Shown: in pieces, positions 6,793 through 12,838 of the stretch
Position numbering within the stretch: position 1 is the first letter of the stretch
Layout: every line of letters begins with the position of its first letter
Source: an uncultured Mycoplasmatota bacterium
GTDB taxonomy: Bacteria; Bacillota_I; Bacilli_A; RF39; UBA660
Length of the DNA: 13,725 bases
Assembly: GCA_900552235.1 (NCBI GenBank)
Contig: URYZ01000023.1
Span: 1-13,725 of the forward strand
Direction of reading: 5' to 3'
Position numbers and translations under genes: made by a program
Notes under the pieces: generated by a model
The model's database searches: none
What the model saw: only the letters and a program-made list of their open reading frames with translations
What the model was told of the DNA's origin: nothing

Positions 6793-6801
6793 ATTATACC
6801 A
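6793..6801 (-). promoter_or_regulatory. extended -10 promoter of the patatin-like gene
   Basis: On the minus strand TGG-TATAAT (6801-6793) is an extended -10 motif. The -35 region is poor and overlaps a terminator hairpin, which fits a promoter relying on the TG extension. The start site lies just upstream of the AGGAAGTG ribosome binding site. Confidence 0.55.
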
Positions 6802-6805
6802 ATAA

Positions 6806-6829
6806 AAAAACACCTTTAAAAGTGTTTTT
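6806..6829 (-). terminator. second terminator downstream of the CotD-like gene
   Basis: AAAAACAC (6806-6813) pairs with GTGTTTTT (6822-6829), with TTT/AAA pairing possible inside. On the minus strand a run of seven T follows. It lies in tandem with the hairpin at 6845-6863 and together they isolate the patatin-like gene from upstream transcription. Confidence 0.7.
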
Positions 6830-6844
6830 ATTAACATAAAAAGA

Positions 6845-6863
6845 AAAAGACCAAAGGTCTTTT
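6845..6863 (-). terminator. terminator of the CotD-like gene
   Basis: AAAAGACC (6845-6852) pairs with GGTCTTTT (6856-6863) around a 3-base loop and is followed on the minus strand by T-rich DNA. The stem reaches into the stop codon at 6862-6864. Confidence 0.8.
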
Positions 6864-7209
6864 AATAGTTACAACAAGAACCACATTGTACATGTTCACA
6901 TACATTTTCTTCACAGCAAGTATAACTTGGTTGATAAGTATGTTGATAAACATGATGATTAACTATTCTTGTTCTTATTGGACAAACATGTGGAACATTA
7001 TGAACTATAGTTCTGTTTACTACTCTTTCACGCATAGGTTCCATAATTGGAGCATTAGAAGTTACTGCAGTCATAGTATCATTTTGATTAGTCGCTTGAG
7101 TTTGAGCAAAATCTATATCTATATTTCCTGTATTGTTATCAATATCAATTAAACCATTTTGACTTGGCATTGCCATAAAGTTTTGTCTACCACATCTATT
7201 ATTAAACAT
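6862..7209 (-). CDS. CotD-like spore coat protein (Cys/His-rich)
   Basis: Product of 115 residues. The first half is Asn/Gln/Asp-rich and unordered. The second half (about 60-108) reads RERVVNRTIVHNVPHVCP, then RIVNHHVYQHTYQPSYTCCE, with 6 His and 7 of the 8 Cys in that half and a Cys-rich end (CGSCCNY). The succession of a T-V/I-V-H/P-x-x-P-H strand, then VNHHVYQH and HxxP/Cys elements resembles the CotD inner spore coat protein of Bacillus. Cys and His richness suits cross-linking or metal binding in a coat layer. The start follows AGGGGG. Upstream is a sigma-K-like promoter, the factor that drives cotD in Bacillus, and two terminators isolate the gene downstream. The alternative is an unrelated Cys/His-rich surface or metal-binding protein. 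Confidence 0.6.
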   Translation of the reverse strand: MFNNRCGRQNFMAMPSQNGLIDIDNNTGNIDIDFAQTQATNQNDTMTAVTSNAPIMEPMRERVVNRTIVHNVPHVCPIRTRIVNHHVYQHTYQPSYTCCEENVCEHVQCGSCCNY

Positions 7210-7231
7210 TTTAAATCCCCCTATCTAATTT

Positions 7232-7258
7232 TATGATATGAAAAATTTAATTTTATGT
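7232..7258 (-). promoter_or_regulatory. sigma-K-like promoter of the CotD-like gene
   Basis: On the minus strand AC (7258-7257), 16 bases, and CATATCATA (7240-7232) fit AC-N16/17-CATANNNTA. The start site near 7225 leaves a leader of about 15 bases holding AGGGGG. No good TTGACA/TATAAT pair was found for this gene, and the same element with identical spacing precedes the YjcZ-like genes. Confidence 0.5.
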
Positions 7259-7269
7259 ATAAGTAAATT

Positions 7270-7290
7270 ACCTAGTTTTTATTTATAGGT
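7270..7290. promoter_or_regulatory. inverted repeat upstream of the ZIP transporter, possible operator
   Basis: ACCTA (7270-7274) and TAGGT (7286-7290) form an inverted repeat with an 11-base spacer, about two helical turns from end to end. It lies between the CotD-like promoter and the weak ZIP promoter (TATATT at 7325-7330). It could be a repressor site or a chance hairpin; no regulator is identified. Confidence 0.2.
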
Positions 7291-7351
7291 TTTAATCTAT
7301 GTAGCAATTTATTAATAAATATCATATATTATTATAGTTTTTGGAGGAATT

Positions 7352-8161
7352 ATGTTAGAATTTTTTAATAATTTAAATAGTATTGAGCAAACATTAATAG
7401 CTACTTTATTTACATGGAGTATAACAGCACTTGGAGCTGCACTTGTATTTTGTTTTAAAAAAATAAATAAGAATTTACTTGATGCAATGCTTGGTTTTTC
7501 TGCAGGAGTTATGATTGCAGCATCCTTTTTTTCACTTATTAGTCCATCAATTGAAATGGCTACTAGTTTAAATTTAAACGCGTGGTTAACTGCTTTTATT
7601 GGATTTATGGGTGGAGGGATTCTTCTTTTTATTGGGGATAAATTATATGATAAAATATCCACTAAAAAAGAAAGGAAAGATAAAAAAGAAAAAAACAGTT
7701 TAAAAAGAGCAATAATGTTAGTTGTATCTATAACACTTCACAATATTCCAGAAGGCATGGCAATTGGGGTAGCGTTTGGATCTGTTATATATGGTCTTGA
7801 TGGAGCGACAACTACAACTGCTTGTATTTTAGCATTAGGAATAGGTATTCAAAATTTTCCCGAAGGTACTGCTGTTTCACTTCCTCTTTTAAGAGAAGGA
7901 TTTTCAAGAAAGAAAGCATTCTTTTTAGGACAATTAAGTGGCATAGTTGAACCCATAGCGGGAGTACTCGGAGCAATTTTAGTAATTAAAGTTAGATATC
8001 TGCTTCCTTATTTACTTGCCTTTGCTGCAGGTGCTATGATATATGTTGTTGTTCAAGAATTAATACCAGAAAGTCAAACAAACAAGAAAAAAGAGCTCAT
8101 GGCCCTATTTACTTTAATTGGATTTTCTCTTATGATGATTTTAGATGTAGCTTTAGGTTAG
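7352..8161 (+). CDS. ZIP-family metal transporter (GufA/ZupT type)
   Basis: Product of 269 residues with about eight membrane segments and a Lys-rich cytoplasmic loop at about 99-120, the position of the variable loop in ZIP proteins. Segment 4 carries HNIPEGMAIG (130-139) and segment 5 carries QNFPEGTAVSLP (167-178). The His and Glu residues of these two motifs form the metal pathway. Glu200 in segment 6 and QELIPE (235-240) in segment 7 complete the GufA-subfamily pattern. Such proteins import Zn2+ and sometimes Fe2+ or Mn2+ without ATP. The start follows GGAGG by four bases. The gene is transcribed alone and ends in a terminator that uses its last codons. Metal specificity cannot be read from the sequence. 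Confidence 0.92.
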   Translation: MLEFFNNLNSIEQTLIATLFTWSITALGAALVFCFKKINKNLLDAMLGFSAGVMIAASFFSLISPSIEMATSLNLNAWLTAFIGFMGGGILLFIGDKLYDKISTKKERKDKKEKNSLKRAIMLVVSITLHNIPEGMAIGVAFGSVIYGLDGATTTTACILALGIGIQNFPEGTAVSLPLLREGFSRKKAFFLGQLSGIVEPIAGVLGAILVIKVRYLLPYLLAFAAGAMIYVVVQELIPESQTNKKKELMALFTLIGFSLMMILDVALG

Positions 8162-8172
8162 CTACATTTTTT
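8145..8172 (+). terminator. terminator of the ZIP transporter gene
   Basis: ATGTAGCT (8145-8152) pairs perfectly with AGCTACAT (8160-8167), followed by a run of six T ending at 8172. The 5' arm is coding sequence and the stop codon lies at the loop/stem junction. On the minus strand the T run is missing, so it mainly serves the plus strand. Confidence 0.82.
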
Positions 8173-9478
8173 AAAATGGTAATTTCATATTGCCATTTGA
8201 AATCATTTTCATCATTTTCTTAGATTGTTCAAATTGTGTAAGTAATCTATTTACTTCCATTACATTTCTTCCACTACCTTTAGCAATTCTTTCTTTTCTG
8301 GAAGCCTTTAATATTTCAGGATGTTTTCTTTCATAAGGGGTCATTGATAAAATAATTGCTTCGATATGTGCCAAGTCTTTAGGGTTAATATTAACATTAT
8401 TAAGTCCCATTTTACTTGCTCCAGGTATTAATTTTAAAAGATTTTCAAGTGGTCCTAATTTTTTTATTTGTTTCATTTGTGATAAAAAATCTTCTAAATC
8501 AAACTTTCCTTTTTGCATTTTTTTAAGGGATTTTTCAGCTTCTTTTTCATCAATTACTTCATTTGCTTTATCTACAATTGATAAAATATCTCCCATCCCT
8601 AAGATACGAGATGCCATACGATCAGGATAAAAATAACTAATTCCATCCATCTTTTCAGAATCACCAATAAATTTAATTGGAACATTTGTTAAATGTCTAA
8701 CTGATAAAGCAACTCCTCCTCTTGTATCACCATCAAGTTTAGTTAAAATTACACCAGTTAAATCAAGCTTTGAATTAAACCCTGTTATTACATTAATCGC
8801 ATCTTGTCCCATCATTGAATCAATTACAAGTAATGTTTCTTCTGGTTTTACAAGATTTTTTATACTTTGTAATTCGTCCATTAAATTATCATCTATATGA
8901 AGTCTACCTGCTGTATCTATTAAAACATAATCATAGCCATTTTCTTTAGCATAACAAACACCATTTTTAGCAATACTAACAGCATCTTTACTATCTTCAG
9001 AATACACAGGTATATTAAGTTCTTTTCCTATTTGTTTTAATTGTTCTATCGCTGCAGGTCTATATATATCACAAGCCACTAAAAGTGGTTTTTTATTATG
9101 TTTTTTTCTTAATAAATTAGCAAGTTTCCCAATTGTTGTTGTTTTACCACTTCCTTGAAGACCCACAAGCATTAAACAAGCAGGATTACCATTTAAATTT
9201 AAAGGTGTATTAACACCTCCAAGAAGTTCTACTAAAGAATCTCTTATTATTCCTACAAACATTTCTCCAGGTGTTAAACTTTTTTTAACTTCTTCTCCTA
9301 AAGCTTTTTCACGAACAGCACTAGTAAATTCTTTTACTACCTTATAATTAACATCAGCTTCAAGAAGAGCAAGTCTAACTTCTCTTACCATTGAATCTAT
9401 ATTTTCTTCAGTTATTTTTCCATAACCTTTTATATTTCTTATAACGTTTTGTAATCTATCACTAAGTGTTTCAAACAT
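8171..9478 (-). CDS. ffh: signal recognition particle protein Ffh (SRP54 GTPase)
   Basis: Product of 435 residues, normal for Ffh. The N domain covers about 1-85 (FETLSDRLQNVIRNIKGYGK near the start). The G domain follows with P-loop GLQGSGKTTT (106-115), DIYRPAAIEQL (137-147), DTAGR (188-192) and TKLDGD (246-251). The linker carries PDRMASRILGMGD (285-297). The Met-rich M domain includes SGRNVMEVNRLL (402-413) and the KKMMKM run (420-425), which bind SRP RNA. Together with that RNA and FtsY it delivers nascent membrane proteins to the translocon. An ATG at 9487 is in frame but overlaps the AAAGGATG ribosome binding site, so ATG 9478 is the start. ftsY, usually adjacent in Firmicutes, is absent here. 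Confidence 0.97.
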   Translation of the reverse strand: MFETLSDRLQNVIRNIKGYGKITEENIDSMVREVRLALLEADVNYKVVKEFTSAVREKALGEEVKKSLTPGEMFVGIIRDSLVELLGGVNTPLNLNGNPACLMLVGLQGSGKTTTIGKLANLLRKKHNKKPLLVACDIYRPAAIEQLKQIGKELNIPVYSEDSKDAVSIAKNGVCYAKENGYDYVLIDTAGRLHIDDNLMDELQSIKNLVKPEETLLVIDSMMGQDAINVITGFNSKLDLTGVILTKLDGDTRGGVALSVRHLTNVPIKFIGDSEKMDGISYFYPDRMASRILGMGDILSIVDKANEVIDEKEAEKSLKKMQKGKFDLEDFLSQMKQIKKLGPLENLLKLIPGASKMGLNNVNINPKDLAHIEAIILSMTPYERKHPEILKASRKERIAKGSGRNVMEVNRLLTQFEQSKKMMKMISNGNMKLPF

Positions 9479-9501
9479 ATTTATCATCCTTTCAATTACA
9501 T

Positions 9502-9507
9502 ATTATA
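9502..9507 (-). promoter_or_regulatory. -10 box of ffh
   Basis: A perfect TATAAT on the minus strand lies shortly before the AAAGGATG ribosome binding site. The -35 region is only T-rich. It sits downstream of the terminator hairpin at 9539-9563, giving ffh its own transcript. Confidence 0.45.
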
Positions 9508-9538
9508 TTTTATCAAAAAAATAATAAAAAATAAAGAA

Positions 9539-9563
9539 AACTCAAGGATTTTTTCCTTGAGTT
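9539..9563 (-). terminator. terminator of the rnc-PAP2 operon
   Basis: AACTCAAGGA (9539-9548) pairs perfectly with TCCTTGAGTT (9554-9563) around a 5-base loop and is followed on the minus strand by a long T-rich run. It separates the PAP2 gene from ffh. Confidence 0.85.
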
Positions 9564-9586
9564 ATGTCATAAATTCCTCATGACAT
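9564..9586 (-). other. second hairpin immediately before the terminator
   Basis: ATGTCAT (9564-9570) pairs with ATGACAT (9580-9586) around a 9-base loop, directly adjoining the terminator stem on its 5' side in transcript order. No T run follows it, so it is not a terminator by itself. It could stabilise the 3' end or belong to a leader; no known riboswitch fold was recognised. Confidence 0.5.
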
Positions 9587-9612
9587 TATTATATTATGCA
9601 AAAATAATTATT

Positions 9613-10275
9613 TTATTCATCAAAAAGTAATTTTTTCAAATCAAATTTAAGAATAAATTTACAAAAAGTCTTATCACTATATTTTTCTAACAATTTATAG
9701 ATAAGATTTGTTATTAAATATGCGATAAAGGCCGAGATTAATCCTACGATTATTCCAAATAAAACATCACTTGGATAGTGAACCATCAAATAATTTCTAG
9801 CCATTCCTATTAAAATAATAGGTATAATACATAAATATTTTTTCTTGCTTTTACATAATAACATAATACTTATCATTCCTGCGGCAACACTTGTAGCATG
9901 TCCTGATGGAAAGCTAAATTCACTTTCATTAACACTTCCAACAAACTTCCACCATGTATTAAAAATACTAGTTTCATCTATGAAAGGTCTTGGTCTAGCA
10001 ATTAAATCTTTTAAAATAAAATTAGTTATAATTGCACCACAGCAAACTGCCCCAAACATACATATTCCAACTTTTCTTGTTTTTTTAAATAACATTAATA
10101 TTATTGCTATTAAAAGTAATAATATCCCTTTTTCTGTTATTAAACTTAAAAAATTAAATAATGGCGTTAAAAAGTTTCCTAAACTCTCAGCAAGTTTATG
10201 TAAAAAACTTAAAATGTTATAATCATAATTATAAAATATCTTATTAATACTTTCTGCTACAGTTAAAAAATTCAT
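9613..10275 (-). CDS. PAP2-family membrane phosphatase
   Basis: Product of 220 residues with five or six membrane segments and all three catalytic motifs of the PAP2/type 2 phosphatidic acid phosphatase family. Motif 1 is K89 to RP (96-97), motif 2 is PSGH (123-126), and motif 3 is R160-x5-H166-x3-D170. Members remove phosphate from lipid phosphates, and in Firmicutes typically act on undecaprenyl pyrophosphate (cell wall lipid carrier recycling) or phosphatidylglycerophosphate. The substrate here is not decidable. The start follows AGAGGTAG. It lies 15 bases downstream of rnc on the same strand, so the two form an operon ending at the terminator 9563-9539. A hydrophilic Lys/Phe-rich tail follows the last membrane segment. 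Confidence 0.9.
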   Translation of the reverse strand: MNFLTVAESINKIFYNYDYNILSFLHKLAESLGNFLTPLFNFLSLITEKGILLLLIAIILMLFKKTRKVGICMFGAVCCGAIITNFILKDLIARPRPFIDETSIFNTWWKFVGSVNESEFSFPSGHATSVAAGMISIMLLCKSKKKYLCIIPIILIGMARNYLMVHYPSDVLFGIIVGLISAFIAYLITNLIYKLLEKYSDKTFCKFILKFDLKKLLFDE

Positions 10276-10290
10276 ATACTACCTCTTTTC

Positions 10291-10959
10291 TTATTTATTT
10301 GCTAATAATTCTAATGCTTTTTTTGCAGCATTTTGTTCTGCTTCTTTTTTACTTCCACCTTCACCAACACCATATACAATATCATCTACTTTTACCTCAA
10401 CTTTAAAATATTTATGATGTGAAGGTCCACTTTCTTCAAGTAAAACATATTCCATAGATTTTTTATCAGTTTGTACTGCTTCTTGAAGAGCACTTTTATA
10501 ATCACTAAAAAATACTTTACTTTTATCTTCAATATAAGGAACAATTATACTAAGTGCAACTTCTTTAACTTTCTCATAACCCAAGTCTAAATATATTGCT
10601 CCCATAAGAGCTTCAAATACATCAGCAACTATGGCTTTTTTATATTTTCCTCCAGTTACTATTTCCCCATGTCCTACTTTTATGTAATTACTAAATCCTA
10701 AATCCATACCATATTCATATAACGCATTTTCGCAAACATAGCTAGCCCTTATTTTAGTCATTTCTCCTTCTTTATATAATTTACTATTATATAAGTAATC
10801 AGAAACAACTAAATCTACGATTGCATCTCCTAAAAACTCTAATCTTTCATAAGATTCAGTATGTATATGTTCAAATGAATAAGATGAATGAGTAAAAGCT
10901 TGATAATATAACTTTATATTATTAGGTACTACTCCTATTTTATTTAATAACTCTTCCAA
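10291..10959 (-). CDS. rnc: ribonuclease III
   Basis: Product of 222 residues from a TTG start. The catalytic domain has the signature YERLEFLGDAIVDL (37-50) with Glu41 and Asp45, and ADVFEALMGAIYLD (112-125) with Asp113 and Glu116, which together bind the catalytic Mg2+. A double-stranded RNA binding domain spans about 152-220 (DYKSALQEAVQ, then KKEAEQNAAKKALELL). The enzyme cuts double-stranded RNA, including rRNA precursors and SRP RNA precursors. The frame extends to an ATG at 10992 that has no ribosome binding site and lies upstream of the predicted transcript start. TTG 10959 has AGGAG eight bases before it and gives the usual N-terminus. The PAP2 gene follows in the same operon; smc and ftsY, common partners in Firmicutes, are missing. 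Confidence 0.95.
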   Translation of the reverse strand: MEELLNKIGVVPNNIKLYYQAFTHSSYSFEHIHTESYERLEFLGDAIVDLVVSDYLYNSKLYKEGEMTKIRASYVCENALYEYGMDLGFSNYIKVGHGEIVTGGKYKKAIVADVFEALMGAIYLDLGYEKVKEVALSIIVPYIEDKSKVFFSDYKSALQEAVQTDKKSMEYVLLEESGPSHHKYFKVEVKVDDIVYGVGEGGSKKEAEQNAAKKALELLANK

Positions 10960-10995
10960 TTTAAATTCTCCTTTCTTACTTAATCTTACCATATT

Positions 10996-11025
10996 TTTAT
11001 AAAAATTAGAACTTATAATTGATAA
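10996..11025 (-). promoter_or_regulatory. promoter of the rnc-PAP2 operon
   Basis: On the minus strand TTATCA (11025-11020) and TATAAA (11001-10996) are 18 bases apart. The start site would fall near 10989, which supports the TTG start of rnc. It overlaps the divergent yidD promoter, so the two may compete. Confidence 0.45.
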
Positions 11026-11047
11026 ATTTTAAATTTAATAGTAAAAT
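11019..11047 (+). promoter_or_regulatory. promoter of the yidD operon
   Basis: TTGATA (11019-11024) and TAAAAT (11042-11047) are exactly 17 bases apart, each matching five of six consensus positions. The implied start site near 11054 leaves a very short leader before ATG 11064. A TATAAT at 11014-11019 could drive a slightly longer transcript. Confidence 0.6.
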
Positions 11048-11063
11048 AATATTGGTGAAAGAT

Positions 11064-11288
11064 ATGAAACACCTTGCGATTTTTTTTATAAAAATTTATC
11101 AAAAAATACCAGGTCCTTGGCATAATATGTGTAAATTCACACCTACTTGTTCGAACTATGCAATCGAATCATACCAAACTTATGGTTTTTTTAAAGGAAC
11201 TTATTTGACAATAAAAAGATTATTAAAATGTGGTCCATGGTCTAAACCAGGTTATGATCCTGTACCAAAAAAGGAGAAAAAATTATGA
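11064..11288 (+). CDS. yidD: membrane protein insertion efficiency factor YidD
   Basis: Product of 74 residues, typical for YidD. It begins with an amphipathic segment (HLAIFFIKIYQK) and has the family core CKFTPTCSNYAIESYQTYG with its Cys pair, then KGTYLTIKRLLKCGPW and the end motif GYDPVP. It is a small protein at the inner face of the membrane that helps YidC/Sec-dependent insertion. An in-frame TTG at 11019 lies in the -35 box and was rejected; ATG 11064 follows GGTGA by five bases. In most bacteria yidD sits between rnpA and yidC, but here it heads a three-gene operon and overlaps the next gene by four bases (ATGA). TGA is used as stop only here among the genes of the window. Confidence 0.93.
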   Translation: MKHLAIFFIKIYQKIPGPWHNMCKFTPTCSNYAIESYQTYGFFKGTYLTIKRLLKCGPWSKPGYDPVPKKEKKL

Positions 11289-12151
11289 AAAAAAAGATAT
11301 TAACAATATTGTTAATTATAACAATAACATTACTTACCGGATGTATTAAAAGATATGATATGGAAGGAATAAATATTATTACTACTATTTATCCAATTGA
11401 ATATGTAACAAAAAGATTATATGGCGAAAGTGCTAACATTAAAAGTATTTATCCAAATGGTGTAGATATTAATGAATATAAACTAACTAATAAACAATTA
11501 AAAGACTTTAGTAATAACGATTTACTTATTTACAATGGAAATAGTACTGACAGAGAATACGCAACAGTTATTTTACAAAAAAATAAAAATATTAAAATAA
11601 TTGATGCTAGTTATGGATTAGAAGAAACATATGCTAAAAGTGATATATGGTTAAATCCTTCAAATATATTAATGCTAGCACAAAACATTAAACAAGAATT
11701 ATCAGATTATATTGAAAATCCTTATTTAAAACAAGAAATAAATAATAACTATAAACTACTAAAACTTGATATATCAGAACTTGATACAGAACTTAACAGA
11801 ACTGCTAAAAACTCTAATAATAAAAAAATTATTTCATATGATGAATCATTAAAATTCTTAGAAAAATATGGTTTTGAAGTTATAAACTTAACTAAAAATG
11901 GTAAAGAAATAGATAGTAATATAAAACTTGCTACTTCTTTATTAAATAATAAATCACTATCTTATATTTTCGTAAATGAATGGACTAAAGATAATGAATT
12001 AGTAACAAAATTAACTAAAGAAACATCTTCAAAAACATTATTATTTAAAAGTTTAGCTACAATTACAGATGAAGATATAAATAAAAATGAAGACTATATT
12101 TCAATAATGAATTATAATATTTCCAACTTAAAAGAAGAAACATATAAATAA
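11285..12151 (+). CDS. TroA/ZnuA-like substrate-binding lipoprotein lacking canonical metal ligands
   Basis: Product of 288 residues with a lipoprotein signal ending in LLTGC (Cys20), so it is anchored outside the membrane. The fold pattern of cluster A-I metal-binding proteins is clear: IITTIYPIEYVTKRLYG (31-47), YPNGVDINEYKLTNKQL (56-72), NDLLIYNG (78-85), DIWLNPSNILMLAQNI (120-135), a long helix, KIISYDESLKFLEKYGF (181-197), then SYIFVNEW (226-233) and LAT (257-259). However, the three His ligands of zinc/manganese binders are replaced: Asn63 for PHEYEP His, Asp120 for HxW His, and Tyr185 for the SHDAF His. Metal binding is therefore doubtful and the ligand unknown. No ABC permease or ATPase is adjacent. 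Translation is coupled to yidD through the ATGA overlap, and AAAAAGGAG lies within yidD. Confidence 0.8.
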   Translation: MKKKILTILLIITITLLTGCIKRYDMEGINIITTIYPIEYVTKRLYGESANIKSIYPNGVDINEYKLTNKQLKDFSNNDLLIYNGNSTDREYATVILQKNKNIKIIDASYGLEETYAKSDIWLNPSNILMLAQNIKQELSDYIENPYLKQEINNNYKLLKLDISELDTELNRTAKNSNNKKIISYDESLKFLEKYGFEVINLTKNGKEIDSNIKLATSLLNNKSLSYIFVNEWTKDNELVTKLTKETSSKTLLFKSLATITDEDINKNEDYISIMNYNISNLKEETYK

Positions 12152-12161
12152 GGAGTCTAAT

Positions 12162-12818
12162 ATGGAAAAAGAACCATTAAGTTATTTAAAACTATTTGAA
12201 TTTATAAAAGAACATGGTAATGAAAGTTTATTAATTTTTCTTGAAGATTATAAACATTTAGAAGAAAAAGATTTATTAAATTTATTTCTATTTGAAAATA
12301 ATGATTTATTAAAAAAATTATTAAAAGATAATAAGAAAGTAATTGAATTTCTAAGAAGTTTAAAAACAAGATTACCTATAGAAAATAAATATTTTAAACA
12401 AAATGTTGAACATTCAATAGAAAATATAGATACATATATTAATAATATGAAACTATTACATAGCTTAAATATTGATAATATAAAATTCCCTGATAAAAGA
12501 TTAATATTTACATTTAAATTAATAAAACATGGTAATTCCATTGTTAACTTAAATAAACAATATAGTGATATAGATGTAAATTATATTGTTGAAGATAGTT
12601 TAAAATTAAATCAAGATAATGTTTCATTTAGATATGAACTATTTAATCCAAACTATATTATTGATATTAAAAATGATTACATAAACGATACATCAATAAA
12701 AACAATTTATTTAACTAATTTAGGTACAGATTTATCAACAATTCCTAAACTTAAAGAATTAGAAAGTAAACAAGTACCTGAAACTCTTACAAGACATTTA
12801 AAAAGAATTAGCAATTAA
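12162..12818 (+). CDS. uncharacterised protein, third gene of the yidD operon
   Basis: Product of 218 residues that I do not recognise. It has no signal peptide, membrane segment or obvious catalytic motif. Residues 1-125 are predicted helical and strongly charged (LLIFLEDYKHLEEKDLLNLF, then many Lys/Glu heptad-like stretches). A central part (about 110-165) looks mixed alpha/beta, and residues 165-218 include NYIIDIKNDYI, a TIYLTNLGTDL strand-turn and ELESKQVPETLTRHLKRI, the last with a basic helix. It is likely cytoplasmic. ATG 12162 follows AAGGAG by six bases and lies 10 bases after the TroA-like lipoprotein stop, so the genes share a transcript. The terminator begins inside its last codons. 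A link with YidD or the lipoprotein is suggested only by position. Confidence 0.8.
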   Translation: MEKEPLSYLKLFEFIKEHGNESLLIFLEDYKHLEEKDLLNLFLFENNDLLKKLLKDNKKVIEFLRSLKTRLPIENKYFKQNVEHSIENIDTYINNMKLLHSLNIDNIKFPDKRLIFTFKLIKHGNSIVNLNKQYSDIDVNYIVEDSLKLNQDNVSFRYELFNPNYIIDIKNDYINDTSIKTIYLTNLGTDLSTIPKLKELESKQVPETLTRHLKRISN

Positions 12819-12829
12819 CTAATTCTTTT
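12801..12829. terminator. bidirectional terminator of the yidD operon and the right-edge surface gene
   Basis: AAAAGAATTAG (12801-12811) pairs fully with CTAATTCTTTT (12819-12829) around a 7-base loop that contains the stop codon of the upstream gene. T-rich DNA follows on both strands, so both convergent genes can end here. Confidence 0.85.
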
Positions 12830-12838
12830 ATTTTACAT

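Noticed and set aside
6886..7152. Plus-strand frame opposite the CotD-like gene
   Set aside because: The minus-strand gene has a ribosome binding site, a promoter, a terminator and a family pattern; the plus-strand frame has none of these.
7312..7662. Minus-strand frame opposite the ZIP transporter
   Set aside because: It is antisense to a well-supported transporter and has no ribosome binding site.
9539..9586. Possible SRP RNA (ffs) next to ffh
   Set aside because: The two hairpins are short and lack the conserved GGAA tetraloop and asymmetric loop of SRP RNA.
9845..10222. Plus-strand frame opposite the PAP2 gene
   Set aside because: It is antisense to a gene with all three PAP2 motifs.
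12248..12541. Minus-strand frame inside the 218-residue unknown gene
   Set aside because: The plus-strand frame has a strong ribosome binding site and operon spacing, whereas the reverse frame has neither.
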